This document shows positions 53,443 to 63,055 of a DNA stretch of 64,000 nucleotides, piece by piece. Position 1 is the stretch's first letter. Every line of letters begins with the position of its first letter. The notes below the pieces were generated by a model. That model was not told the DNA's origin and searched no databases. It was given only the letters and a program-made list of their open reading frames with translations. Position numbers and translations under genes: made by a program. The stretch is from Legionella jordanis (GTDB taxonomy: Bacteria; Pseudomonadota; Gammaproteobacteria; Legionellales; Legionellaceae), in the NCBI RefSeq assembly GCF_900637635.1, contig NZ_LR134383.1:3069724-3133723 (forward strand), written 5' to 3'.

Positions 53443-54240
53443 ATGCCAAAGCGACTCTTTGCGTTTTTCCTGCTGAGTTTATTCCATACAGTCGGCTCTG
53501 CTCAAACCTTAAAACAAGTCCTGATTGCCGATCCTGTCTGGGGTAAACGCCCGGTCCTTTATGAAGAACAAAATGGCTTTGCGGTGAGTGAAGGCGACAT
53601 TATTCTTGCCAAGGTAGCCGAGCTGTCCCGCCGATCAGCGATAGTTATTACTTTGAATATGGGAGGAGGCCGCTGGACAAATGCACTTGTGCCTTATGAA
53701 ATTTCAGAGGATTTGCCTTTTATGAATAAATTGGCAATTTTACAAGCAATTGCCCATTGGCAAGATAAAACAGCCATCCGATTCGTGGAACTAACCAGTA
53801 AGAATCGTCATCAATATTCCGATTACATTTCATTCATTCCTGCACCTGGTACAACTTGCTCTTCTTACGTGGGCAAACAGGGCGGAAAGCAAGAAATTAA
53901 TCTCTCTCCTCGCTGCAATACGATGAATACAGTCCATGAGATTGGTCACGCCTTGGGATTATGGCATGAACAATCACGTGCCGATCGCAGCAACTATATT
54001 CGTATTCTCTGGGAGAATATTGAAGAAGATCATCAGTATAATTTTGATCAGCATTTAACAGATGGCAGTGATTTTGGTGAATACGATTATCAATCAATCA
54101 TGCATTATGGCCCTTATGCCTTTTCAAAAAATGGTGAAAGAACGATTATTCCCTTGGCCGAAGGAGTGCAAATTGGCCAAAGAGAGCGTTTAAGTGAAAA
54201 AGACATTGCGGCAATAAAGGCTATGTATCCTGAGGCTTAA
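53443..54240 (+). CDS. legP: Astacin-family zinc metalloprotease, LegP-like
   Basis: 265 residues from the ATG at 53443, which begins a signal peptide (RLFAFFLLSLFHTVGSAQ); an open frame upstream to 53362 is probably not used. The zinc site TVHEIGHALGLWHEQSRADR is the full astacin pattern HExxHxxGxxHExxR, and SIMHYGPYAFS is the Met-turn. LegP of L. pneumophila is an astacin-like protein described as a Dot/Icm substrate and lies near the same chromosomal end, which supports the name. A secreted protease is equally possible. Confidence 0.88.
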   Translation: MPKRLFAFFLLSLFHTVGSAQTLKQVLIADPVWGKRPVLYEEQNGFAVSEGDIILAKVAELSRRSAIVITLNMGGGRWTNALVPYEISEDLPFMNKLAILQAIAHWQDKTAIRFVELTSKNRHQYSDYISFIPAPGTTCSSYVGKQGGKQEINLSPRCNTMNTVHEIGHALGLWHEQSRADRSNYIRILWENIEEDHQYNFDQHLTDGSDFGEYDYQSIMHYGPYAFSKNGERTIIPLAEGVQIGQRERLSEKDIAAIKAMYPEA

Positions 54241-54260
54241 CTTAATAGTAGATCATTCTT

Positions 54261-54956
54261 GTGATTACCAACCGATCCCAGCAAAAAGAGCTTCTCGATC
54301 TTGGTCCTGATTTTTACACTCAGGATGAGTATCAAGATGCTTTACAGAAGCTCTTTCAAATCAACCGGCTTTTTGGCTTCCTTAGCAGCACAAAGAAAGT
54401 TTTAAAACAATTTCCTGAAGTGTCCACATTGATTGATATTGGCTGCGGCGGGGGTTTGTTTCTCCTTCATCTGCAAAAGCGATTTCCACAAATAGGCATG
54501 CTCGGTATAGATATTAACCCTGATGCCATTACTTTGGCGCAAGCGGAATTGGACCGTTGGAAAAAGGAAGGAGCCGCTTTAAACTTGTCTTTTGCATCGC
54601 AGTCTGCTGCAGAAGTTTTTATTCAATCCCGCTATGACGCCATTCTTGCAACACTGGTATGTCATCACTTGAGCGATGAGGAGCTGATCGAGTTTTTGCA
54701 AAACGCTTATGAGAATGCCAATCGCTTGGTACTAATCAATGACGTACAGCGACATGTCCTCTCTTACCACTCCTATGCCTGGTTAAGTCCTTTTTTGTTT
54801 GCCAATCGCTTAATCACTCACGATGGTTTAATCTCGATTCAGCGTGGTTTTACTCGCAAGGAATGGCAAAGGCTGTTTGCAAAAGCCAATATTAAGCAAT
54901 ACCAAATAAAATGGTGCTGGCCTTTTCGTTGGCAAATTATTTTGAGAAAAAATTGA
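54261..54956 (+). CDS. Class I SAM-dependent methyltransferase
   Basis: 231 residues from a GTG at 54261; no ribosome site. SAM motif TLIDIGCGGGLFLLHLQKRF, MLGIDINPDAITLAQAELDR, then YDAILATLVCHHLSDEELIE. Small-molecule type. It converges on the FAD oxidoreductase with an 11-bp gap. In other genomes such a pair sits with type III polyketide synthases, but no such gene is in this window. Confidence 0.85.
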   Translation: MITNRSQQKELLDLGPDFYTQDEYQDALQKLFQINRLFGFLSSTKKVLKQFPEVSTLIDIGCGGGLFLLHLQKRFPQIGMLGIDINPDAITLAQAELDRWKKEGAALNLSFASQSAAEVFIQSRYDAILATLVCHHLSDEELIEFLQNAYENANRLVLINDVQRHVLSYHSYAWLSPFLFANRLITHDGLISIQRGFTRKEWQRLFAKANIKQYQIKWCWPFRWQIILRKN

Positions 54957-54967
54957 AGCATCAGATT

Positions 54968-56158
54968 TTAAATCTTAAGCTCTTTAACCTTTCCACTTAA
55001 TGCGGCACTAAAACTCAATATACCTGGAAAACGCCGGATGATGGGCAGTAACGAGGAGGATAAATGCGGACGCATGGTTAAGTGGGCAAAAAGAGCGGCT
55101 GCGCGAATTCTTCCCACAAATTGATGATGCCATTGTTTTTGATAATCAATTCCCACACGGTTCAAGTGCTCCTTATCCAATTTTTTTCCATGCTTAATGA
55201 AGCATTTGGCCAATAAGCAAGCTGATTGCATGGCCATACTAATGCCTTCCGCTATGATGGGATGTGCCTCCGCAGCTACATTGCCGACGTAAAAAATATC
55301 ATTTTGATAGCAAGATCTTATCCCTGGTGATATAGGTCCCACTGCAAGCCACTGGTCTTGTTGCTCGGCCGAGGAAAGAGAGGTATCAACACCTAGACAA
55401 TTTGCACGAATGTATCTAAGTACCGCATCTCCTGCTGACAATCCAGTATAGTGCGATCGGAGCTTTTGCAGGCGTTCACGCCGAATGCAGCAAGATAAAG
55501 TCATTCGCTCATCATTACTATGAACAAGCCCTCCATAGCCGTCAGGAAAGGAAATTAAAGACATTAAATCCCTGTCCAAATTGGAGTGGCTAAAATGGGT
55601 TTTAAACGCCAGGAGATCAGAAGGCTTATGCACTATAGGATTTCTTTTAATGACCGGTTTCTCCCAAGATCCCTGAGCCATGATCAACACCGGCGCAGTG
55701 AGCTCTAACGTCTTTTCTTTTTCTTTCGACTCAAGTTGGCAAATGAAGTAATTCTTTTCTGTGATGATACTAAGTGCAGTCCAGGGCTGCCAAATTTCAA
55801 CCCCACGTTCTCTGGCAACATTCAGGAGGGCTGTGTCTAAGTGCTCACGTCCTAATGCCCTTCCCCATTTGATTGAATTATGCATCACCGGCATGTCTGC
55901 CGTAAGCATTTGATTGGCAACAAACCACCCGACCCGTTTAACAGGGGGACCTGCTTGTTCTGAAAACAACTCCGCTATTCCAAGTTCTGCCAGTAAGGGG
56001 TATGTGGCGGCAGATAGAAATTCACCGCAAACCTTTACACGAGGGAAGCTTTTTTTTTCGATGAGGGCAACGGACCAGCCTGAATGCGCTAAAAGAGCAG
56101 CCGTAGTCGCTCCTGCTGGTCCGCCGCCAATCACTAAGGCGTCAAAATTGGCATTCAT
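54968..56158 (-). CDS. FAD-dependent oxidoreductase, geranylgeranyl-reductase-like
   Basis: 396 residues from the ATG at 56158, where the FAD fold starts: DALVIGGGPAGATTAALLAH, VALIEKKSFPRVKVCGEFLS (the PRxKxCGE motif of this group) and the DG-like FYVGNAVAAEAHPIIAEGIS-type stretch near 280. Probably reduces or halogenates/hydroxylates a small molecule. Pairs with the methyltransferase on the opposite strand. Confidence 0.83.
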   Translation of the reverse strand: MNANFDALVIGGGPAGATTAALLAHSGWSVALIEKKSFPRVKVCGEFLSAATYPLLAELGIAELFSEQAGPPVKRVGWFVANQMLTADMPVMHNSIKWGRALGREHLDTALLNVARERGVEIWQPWTALSIITEKNYFICQLESKEKEKTLELTAPVLIMAQGSWEKPVIKRNPIVHKPSDLLAFKTHFSHSNLDRDLMSLISFPDGYGGLVHSNDERMTLSCCIRRERLQKLRSHYTGLSAGDAVLRYIRANCLGVDTSLSSAEQQDQWLAVGPISPGIRSCYQNDIFYVGNVAAEAHPIIAEGISMAMQSACLLAKCFIKHGKKLDKEHLNRVGIDYQKQWHHQFVGRIRAAALFAHLTMRPHLSSSLLPIIRRFPGILSFSAALSGKVKELKI

Positions 56159-56271
56159 TTTTCTGATAACAGGGAAGTTAATCCTTAATCCTAGCCTAAG
56201 AACTAAGGAAAACATAGAAAAATTGCTGCTAATTCGACTGCTCAGTGGCTATTAGCCTACTGCCATCCTTA

Positions 56272-57768
56272 TTAGGCAAAACCTAGCCTTGGGTTTGTGC
56301 TCTCAGCCTGCGTTTGCTGATGCTTACTGTAGGAACGATATAGTTCGCAAGCCACATAAACAGTGGCCAGTGCCAAAGCAGCCTGCCAGCAAACTGCAAG
56401 CGTGCCGATAAGCAAAGCGGGCACAATGACGTTCTTTGCCAGGGTAAAAGCAAATTCATTCCGGGCCGCATTGTATTGCTCAAGGGCCTTTTCCTCATTT
56501 TCACCGCTTAATTCTGCATGCTTCAGCAATAAGCTTTTTTCCTTGTACTCTTTATAAGCGCCTTCAGATAGATACATGGCAGCACCCAAGGTGCAAACGG
56601 CATAACATCCGAGGATGAGGACTGGCGTGGTCAGCAACATGGACACTGAAAAACCTGCCATGAGAAGGAAAGCAGCGGCTGCGTCGAACAATAATGTGCT
56701 GCCCTCTTTCTGCCAGTTTAAATCCAGCTGCTTTATTTGCTCATTTAAAATGCGATGACGTTCATCCCCCTCAGCGCCAGCGAGTTCTGCCAACTCCTTC
56801 ATGTATTGAGAACGTTTGGTTAGGTATTCTCTCTCAGCCAAATGGTGGCGCCAAAGAAGGAGACTCAAATCAAACAATAAAAATCCAGCGACAATCCATC
56901 CGGCCACGGGTGCAGAAATGCCAAAAAATTCATTGTAATTGGTTATGCAGTTAACGGTTCCCCAAACTAAATCATTTAAAAATGTGGCATGGCGTTTATA
57001 AATTTCATTAGTAAACCGTTTTCCTATACTCAACTTCTCTTCACTTTCGTTGGGACAACAAGTGTGTTTGAAGAGCATGGCGGCATTCATGATGAAGCGG
57101 ACCGCAAAAAATCCCACGCTTAAAAAGCGCAAAATATTATTTGGTTTTTCAAGAATGGCAATGCTGCTGTCAATATCAATTTCTTTAGACAGTATATTGC
57201 CCAGTTTCTCCAGCCATTTTAAATCACGTGCCAATAACAAGGAATTTTTTACGGTTGTTCTGCAGAAAAACCAGTAAATTCGGTTGAGATTAGCCGCGCC
57301 TAATTTAGCCCTTAATTTTGACAGTTTTTTTGGCGAATCAATCAAATCGGCCATACCTTCCGCTATTTTTTCTTTTAAGTGAGCAAAATAGCTTTGCCGA
57401 ACAGCCATTTTGGCTGGCGTCATCCTATCCTTTTGCAGAGCCTTTAGGGTATTGAATAGTTGCTCATATTGCAAAGCTTCTTCAGGCTGCCCATAAATTT
57501 CATAGCAGTGCTTAAGCATTATGCAACAGTAGCCGCAATAGAAATAGAATTCCTCGCTTGTTCCAGCTCTTTGCTGCAACACTGCGAATAATTGGCGAAA
57601 TTCCTGTTCAATTAGTAAACGGTTAGTGGCAATAAAACCATAGTCATGTTCTCTTGCTCGTTGCAACACATAGTCATCTTTTGAATCGGCTGCTTTGACC
57701 CCAACAAAAAATGAATTTTTGTCGCTGAGAAAAGCCTGATATTGATTGAGGTAGCGAGAATGACTCAT
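56272..57768 (-). CDS. Orphan multi-helix membrane protein, effector candidate
   Basis: 498 residues. A soluble helical first 200 residues is followed by hydrophobic segments near 213-232, 290-310, 358-376, 380-400 and 448-472, with charged coiled stretches (YLTKRSQYMKELAELAGAEG; ENEEKALEQYNAARNEFAF) between. No signal peptide and no family recognised. Helical membrane proteins of this kind are frequent among Legionella translocated proteins that reach host membranes; a structural role is possible too. Confidence 0.6.
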   Translation of the reverse strand: MSHSRYLNQYQAFLSDKNSFFVGVKAADSKDDYVLQRAREHDYGFIATNRLLIEQEFRQLFAVLQQRAGTSEEFYFYCGYCCIMLKHCYEIYGQPEEALQYEQLFNTLKALQKDRMTPAKMAVRQSYFAHLKEKIAEGMADLIDSPKKLSKLRAKLGAANLNRIYWFFCRTTVKNSLLLARDLKWLEKLGNILSKEIDIDSSIAILEKPNNILRFLSVGFFAVRFIMNAAMLFKHTCCPNESEEKLSIGKRFTNEIYKRHATFLNDLVWGTVNCITNYNEFFGISAPVAGWIVAGFLLFDLSLLLWRHHLAEREYLTKRSQYMKELAELAGAEGDERHRILNEQIKQLDLNWQKEGSTLLFDAAAAFLLMAGFSVSMLLTTPVLILGCYAVCTLGAAMYLSEGAYKEYKEKSLLLKHAELSGENEEKALEQYNAARNEFAFTLAKNVIVPALLIGTLAVCWQAALALATVYVACELYRSYSKHQQTQAESTNPRLGFA

Positions 57769-57984
57769 GATTTTAGTCCATCAAAAAAATGTGCAGAAAG
57801 GTAAAAATGCAAACTTACCACTCTCCCAGAGGGCAAACAAGCCTTTGTTTTATTTTTTTAACAGTTTGCCAAATCCTGACGATTACGGACAGCAATGAAA
57901 AAAAATTATTTCAAAACACATTGCGTAATATTTAGTTAATGTGCAGAAGTTATAATTTCCTTGTGAAATAACCGAGGTGTTGAA

Positions 57985-59337
57985 ATGACAGGCTATGCAC
58001 TCTTAAGCAATGTTGAAACAGAATACTTGCTATCCCAGCGCTTAACAGCTGTTGAACGGGTGAGCGTTGAACAATTCAATGCCGCAGTGCATCAAGACGT
58101 GTTATTCAACCCTTTTCAATATCACTATGATCAAGAACATAATTTATTTATTATTCTCACTCCCATCTTTGCGGCAGACTTTGCTTATCTACTTCCACAT
58201 CTAGAACATTTTTTCCAGCAAATCAGTGGCCATCCCTCTCGAATTTTAATGGGAATCGTTGGCCATGGAGCGACTGAGCAACATATAGCCACCGCTTACA
58301 TCCGAAGCGAGAATGGCCAAAAAGCCATTGATGTCTTTGATCCCAAAAGCAGCAATCCAGAACGTTTTTTTGCCAATTCAGGAAGTTGGTTGGGCGCTGC
58401 TTTTTCAGGACTGTTCCGCTCGCTTGTCCCCTTTTCAAACAATGATGTTGTTCTTGATGGCGATGCCAGCACAACGGTTCATTACCATAGTTTAGGTACG
58501 CAATCCTACTTTGACGGCGTTTCTTGTGGCTACCACAACGTTGCCAACATTCTGACTTGCCGGAAAATCATTGCGGCAGGGGAAGAAGTAAGCCGGGACA
58601 CGATATTAAGCAGAACAGCCAATCCTGTGCATGAAATCGCAGGAATTTTAAACAAGGAAAAACAGTATCAAGAAAAGGTCCGCGTCAGTTTTAAAGAGTT
58701 CATGAGCAAAGCCTGGGCTGAATCTATGATGCCTTTTACCAGCCCTGAAGAGCGAAAAACATTAACAATTGCCAACTATTTTTTCGGTTGGCCCAAAGAA
58801 AGCACGGCTTTGAAAATACTGTATTTTATTAGTTTAGCCTTCATTGCCATCCCTCTTATCAATGTCGTAAGGCGCACGCCCGTCTTGTTATTAAACATTA
58901 TTGCAGAAAGTGCTAACTTTTTTAAAAATCTTCTGATCAATTGGGCACCAACCCATGCAGTCACCCAATACATCCGAAGCGGTTTGTTACTTTTTTCTCT
59001 GGGAATTCAAGGATTATTTAAAGCACCGTCTTTAGTATTTCAAGCTCTAAGCTCACCCATCGACGCACTGAAGAGGGTTTTTACTGATGGTTCTAAATCC
59101 TCTAAAACTACAAACAATGACCAAAAACCCAAAGAATCTGACAAGGATGACCTACCAAAAGGGAGCAATGTGCAATCCATTTTTGCACAGAATGGCTTAT
59201 TGGAAACCCGCTCATTACAATCATCTGCTGCACCTATTGCTGGTCTTTCCGTTGAACACCATAAGGAGACGGATTCGGAGCAAGATTGGATTGATGACTT
59301 TAGTGATTCAGTGAAAAGCGTACCGACTAATATTTAA
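57985..59337 (+). CDS. Clan-CE-like cysteine protease candidate effector
   Basis: 450 residues; GAGGTG precedes the ATG. The first 190 residues carry an order reminiscent of Ulp1/YopJ-type (clan CE) proteases: TEQHIATAYIRSENGQKAID with His100, then DVFDPKSS with Asp119, then GTQSYFDGVSCGYHNVANIL with Gln173 and Cys181. The C-terminal half has two hydrophobic stretches near 283-300 (ILYFISLAFIAIPLINVV) and 305-345, so it may associate with a membrane. The last 40 residues are acidic and end DDFSDSVKSVPTNI, like a Dot/Icm E-block signal. No family was recognised with certainty. Confidence 0.6.
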   Translation: MTGYALLSNVETEYLLSQRLTAVERVSVEQFNAAVHQDVLFNPFQYHYDQEHNLFIILTPIFAADFAYLLPHLEHFFQQISGHPSRILMGIVGHGATEQHIATAYIRSENGQKAIDVFDPKSSNPERFFANSGSWLGAAFSGLFRSLVPFSNNDVVLDGDASTTVHYHSLGTQSYFDGVSCGYHNVANILTCRKIIAAGEEVSRDTILSRTANPVHEIAGILNKEKQYQEKVRVSFKEFMSKAWAESMMPFTSPEERKTLTIANYFFGWPKESTALKILYFISLAFIAIPLINVVRRTPVLLLNIIAESANFFKNLLINWAPTHAVTQYIRSGLLLFSLGIQGLFKAPSLVFQALSSPIDALKRVFTDGSKSSKTTNNDQKPKESDKDDLPKGSNVQSIFAQNGLLETRSLQSSAAPIAGLSVEHHKETDSEQDWIDDFSDSVKSVPTNI

Positions 59338-59341
59338 TCAA

Positions 59342-60682
59342 TCATTTGCCTATGCAAAAGCTTGAAAATATTCTTCCCAGTAGGTCATCAGAACTGAATT
59401 CCCCCGTAATTTCACATAAAGCCTGATGGGCTAATCTTAAATCTTCAGCCAATAATTCCCCGGCTCGTTGTTCTTGTAATTGCCTTTGGCCAGCCAGCAG
59501 CAGATCCTTGGCGGTATCCAAGGCTTGCAAATGTCGCCGACGGGCTAAAAACTGGCCCTCATTGGGTTGATAACCAACCACTTGTTTTATCCTCTCTTTC
59601 AGAAGCTTAAGACCTTCACCTGATTTTGCGGATAAATAAACGGCTTGGCCTTCCATTTTAGCGGGCTGATTCAGGGAATCGATTTTATTATAAACGGGAA
59701 TAATGGCTACTCCCTCTGGCAAGGCTTTACGAATTTCCTCATTTAAATCGAAAGAGGCTTTGGCATCATTTAAATCCATAACCATGATGACGCAGTCTGC
59801 CCGGCTGACTTCGTGCCAAGCTCTTTTAATCCCTTCGCGCTCAACGACATCGTCACTCTCGCGCAAGCCAGCGGTATCAACTACATGAAGAGGAATATCA
59901 TCCAGCAAAATATTTTCACGCATGACATCACGTGTTGTTCCGGCAACATCGGTGACTATCGCCACATCTCGTCCAGCCAGTGCATTAATTAAGGTCGATT
60001 TTCCAGCATTGGGCCGGCCCGCCAATACAATGGTCAAGCCTTCACGCAAAATGGCCCCCTGCGAAGCGCTGCTGCGAATGGCCAGCAGCTGCTCAAGAAT
60101 TGCTGCCAGCTGTGAAGCAACTTTTCCATCGCTTAAGAAATCAATTTCTTCCTCAGGAAAATCAATGGCTGCTTCCACAAACAGTCTCAGATTGATAATT
60201 TCTTCATTCAATGCATGGATTTTTTTGGAGAAATCCCCCTGCAAAGAGCGAATAGCCAAACGCGCAGCGGTTTGTGAACTGGCTTGAATTAAATCAGCGA
60301 TGGCTTCAGCCTGGGTTAGATCCATTTTATCGTTTAAAAAGGCGCGTTCTGAAAATTCGCCAGGCCGCGCCAAACGTGCCCCTAACAGCAAGCACTCAGC
60401 CAGCAGATTATCCAAAACCATTGGGGAACCATGAACTTGAAACTCAACCACATCCTCGCCGGTAAATGAATGCGGAGCTTTGAAGAAAAGGGCGAGACCG
60501 TGGTCGATAACCTCATTTTGCTGATTTTGAAAAGTACAAAATGTAGCAACGCGTGGAGTAAGATTTTTGTGGGCATTGAGTTGCAAGGCAATGTTATAGG
60601 CCAAAGGACCTGAGAGACGCACGATGCCTACTCCCCCACGGCCGGGAGGAGTGGCAATCGCCGCAATTGTTTCGCTAGACAT
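59342..60682 (-). CDS. mnmE: tRNA modification GTPase MnmE
   Basis: 446 residues. Folate-binding N-terminal domain ([20 protein letters not shown]), helical domain, embedded GTPase with [14 protein letters not shown] (G1), DVAGTTRDV (G3-like), NKID, and the C-terminal FCIGK with the essential Cys. Works with MnmG on U34 of tRNA. Its ATG overlaps the yidC stop (TAATG), the last gene of the rpmH-rnpA-yidD-yidC-mnmE operon. Confidence 0.95.
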   Translation of the reverse strand: MSSETIAAIATPPGRGGVGIVRLSGPLAYNIALQLNAHKNLTPRVATFCTFQNQQNEVIDHGLALFFKAPHSFTGEDVVEFQVHGSPMVLDNLLAECLLLGARLARPGEFSERAFLNDKMDLTQAEAIADLIQASSQTAARLAIRSLQGDFSKKIHALNEEIINLRLFVEAAIDFPEEEIDFLSDGKVASQLAAILEQLLAIRSSASQGAILREGLTIVLAGRPNAGKSTLINALAGRDVAIVTDVAGTTRDVMRENILLDDIPLHVVDTAGLRESDDVVEREGIKRAWHEVSRADCVIMVMDLNDAKASFDLNEEIRKALPEGVAIIPVYNKIDSLNQPAKMEGQAVYLSAKSGEGLKLLKERIKQVVGYQPNEGQFLARRRHLQALDTAKDLLLAGQRQLQEQRAGELLAEDLRLAHQALCEITGEFSSDDLLGRIFSSFCIGK

Positions 60683-62361
60683 TACTTTGCGGTCACCAGG
60701 GTTTTATTTGGTTTATCGTCACTGTATTTGCGAGTGATATACCATTGTTGCAAGATGGACAAGGTATTGTTCACAATCCAGTACAGCACCAAACCTGCTG
60801 GGAAATTCCAAAATAAGGCGGTAAAGACTATGGGCAAAAACATCATCAGTTTAGCTTGCATGGGATCAGGTGGTGCTGGGTTCAGCTTTTGCTGAATCAA
60901 CATGGTAGCTCCCATGATGATAGGCAAGACATGATAGGGATCAGCAACTGCCAAATCTTTTATCCACAAAATAAAAGGCGCTTGCCTTAGCTCAACGCTT
61001 TCCAGTAAAACCCAATACAAAGCAATAAAAACTGGAATTTGGATCAATATTGGTAAACAGCCACCCAAAGGGTTCACTTTTTCCTGACGATATAATTCCA
61101 TTGTGGCCTGGCTTAATTTAGCCTTGTCATCGCCATAACGTTCACGTAAAGCCTGCAGCTTTGGTTGGAGCTTGCGCATACCAGCCATGGATTTGTAACT
61201 GCTGGCTGACAGGCGGTAAAAGGCCAATTTAATTAATACCGTAACCAAAACAATAGCCCAACCCCAGTTGCCAACGACTAAATAAATGGCTTTCATGATG
61301 GAAAACAGCAATGAGGATAAAAACCATAGCCATCCATAATCAACCGTTAGATCAAGACCTGGAGCAATGGCTTTAAGATCACTGGTGATTTCAGGGCCTA
61401 CGTATAATTTAGAGCCAACCGTTTTTTGTTCACCGGGTGCTACTTTAATCGGTTGGCTTACCGCACCAATGGTGTAGTCATTATTCAATGCTCTGGTGTA
61501 GAACATATTTTCGCTGTCTGAATTAGGCACCCAGGCAGTCAGAAAATAATGTTGTTGCATGGCTATCCAGCCTCCCTTGGCATTTACATCCAAATTGGAT
61601 TTGGCCATGTTGGAAAATGGCACTTTTTGGTAGCGATGCTGGCCTGGCTGAGAGTATGAGGCGCCTGTATAAGAACCAACATGGAATATGCTGGACTTGT
61701 CTTCTTGCGGTGAACTTCGCAGAAGCTGGGTATTCATGTAACCAGTCCATTCCTGGGAACTTTCATTTTTGATGAAATACTTCACCTGAATCAGATAGCT
61801 GCCGCGAGTAAAATGAAACTCTTTTTTGACGTCAAGCCCATCTGCTGTGCGCCCATTGAGCGTTACAGTCAGATCGTTTGCCCCCTCAGCCAACTCATAT
61901 TTTTGCTGTGGGCTCGTGAAATTGAAATCAAGATTCTTGACTGAATTTCCCTCGGGCACAAATAAGCTGCTATTAGCTACATAACGTTGATTGCCTTCAT
62001 CCTGCAAAATGGTAATGGCTTTATCTTTTTGTTCCACGCTAACTGGATAATCCAACAACTGAGCACCGACAATATCGCCATCTGCTGTGTTGATTGCCAG
62101 ATTAAGCACATCCGTTTTAACCTGAATGGCTTGTGATGGGGATTTAGTATTATCTTCTTGCTCAACCAGATTTTGCGGTTGGGAGGACTGTTGATTTTTA
62201 GGGTTAACAGCCGGCAGCAAAGTACCATGTTTAGTCGCAACGGCATTTTGACTGCTTAATGATGTCTGTGCAATTGGCGGATAATCCTTCTGCCAATTCA
62301 TCCACAGGGAGTAAACAACCAGCGCAAGCGCTGCATATAGAATGACACGTCGTATATCCAT
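60682..62361 (-). CDS. yidC: Membrane protein insertase YidC
   Basis: 559 residues. N-terminal helix ([20 protein letters not shown]), a large periplasmic beta-domain (about 60-340) and the conserved five-helix core with [40 protein letters not shown] and [20 protein letters not shown]. Inserts inner-membrane proteins. The ATG overlaps the yidD stop. Confidence 0.95.
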   Translation of the reverse strand: MDIRRVILYAALALVVYSLWMNWQKDYPPIAQTSLSSQNAVATKHGTLLPAVNPKNQQSSQPQNLVEQEDNTKSPSQAIQVKTDVLNLAINTADGDIVGAQLLDYPVSVEQKDKAITILQDEGNQRYVANSSLFVPEGNSVKNLDFNFTSPQQKYELAEGANDLTVTLNGRTADGLDVKKEFHFTRGSYLIQVKYFIKNESSQEWTGYMNTQLLRSSPQEDKSSIFHVGSYTGASYSQPGQHRYQKVPFSNMAKSNLDVNAKGGWIAMQQHYFLTAWVPNSDSENMFYTRALNNDYTIGAVSQPIKVAPGEQKTVGSKLYVGPEITSDLKAIAPGLDLTVDYGWLWFLSSLLFSIMKAIYLVVGNWGWAIVLVTVLIKLAFYRLSASSYKSMAGMRKLQPKLQALRERYGDDKAKLSQATMELYRQEKVNPLGGCLPILIQIPVFIALYWVLLESVELRQAPFILWIKDLAVADPYHVLPIIMGATMLIQQKLNPAPPDPMQAKLMMFLPIVFTALFWNFPAGLVLYWIVNNTLSILQQWYITRKYSDDKPNKTLVTAK

Positions 62362-62609
62362 TAAGGCTTCTCTTCGTTAGGTAGAACGGGATCATAACCA
62401 CCAGCCGCCCAAGGATGACAGCGTAATAAGCGACGAGAGGCTAACCATCCTCCCTTCAAAACGCCAAAATGCTTAATCGCCATAAGGGCATACTGAGAAC
62501 AACTGGGGTAATATCGGCAACAAGGTTTCATAATGGGTCGTAGCAACCACTGGTATAAAACGATAGGCAAGCAAATCAAATTGCGGATGAATCGATTAAT
62601 TTGTCCCAT
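62361..62609 (-). CDS. yidD: Membrane insertion efficiency factor YidD
   Basis: 82 residues. [20 protein letters not shown], then [20 protein letters not shown] and [16 protein letters not shown] are the YidD signature with its conserved Cys. Overlaps the end of rnpA by 34 bases, as is common. Confidence 0.92.
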   Translation of the reverse strand: MGQINRFIRNLICLPIVLYQWLLRPIMKPCCRYYPSCSQYALMAIKHFGVLKGGWLASRRLLRCHPWAAGGYDPVLPNEEKP

Positions 62610-62920
62610 GTTTTACCTAATTTGGCAATTATAGTCTTATTTTCTACCTTTGCTACGCCTGGCCTTGCCAAGACTACCACATCAATGGCAGGTAATTGTT
62701 TGATGCGGAATGTTTCGCGCAATAAGCGCTTTAATCGATTGCGATCATGCGCCTTTGCTATGGCTTTCTTGGACAATGCCAACCCTAGTCTGGCATACCC
62801 CAGAGAATTTGCGCGATATAGGAAAATAAACTCTGAGGTAGCCACTTTTTTAGCTTGAGCAAACACGTACTCATAATCACTTTTTTTAAGCAATCGACGT
62901 GTCTTGTCAAAACACGTCAC
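62576..62920 (-). CDS. rnpA: Ribonuclease P protein component
   Basis: 114 residues from a GTG that directly follows the rpmH stop. LKKSDYEYVFAQAKKVATSE and the RNR box KKAIAKAHDRNRLKRLLRET. Protein part of RNase P for tRNA 5' end processing. Confidence 0.93.
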   Translation of the reverse strand: MTCFDKTRRLLKKSDYEYVFAQAKKVATSEFIFLYRANSLGYARLGLALSKKAIAKAHDRNRLKRLLRETFRIKQLPAIDVVVLARPGVAKVENKTIIAKLGKTWDKLIDSSAI

Positions 62921-63055
62921 TTAGGCAGATAAACGTTTACGGCCTTTAGCGCGACGTCGCTTTAAAACCAAACGGCCACCGCGAGTTGCCATACGCTGAC
63001 GAAAACCATGATCGCGTTTGCGCTTCAAGTTACTAGGTTGGAATGTGCGTTTCAT
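62921..63055 (-). CDS. rpmH: Ribosomal protein L34
   Basis: 44 residues, starting [20 protein letters not shown] and ending [12 protein letters not shown]. Too short for a standard frame list but unmistakable. First gene of the operon; its stop is followed at once by the rnpA GTG. The promoter should lie in the origin-side region to the right. Confidence 0.96.
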   Translation of the reverse strand: MKRTFQPSNLKRKRDHGFRQRMATRGGRLVLKRRRAKGRKRLSA

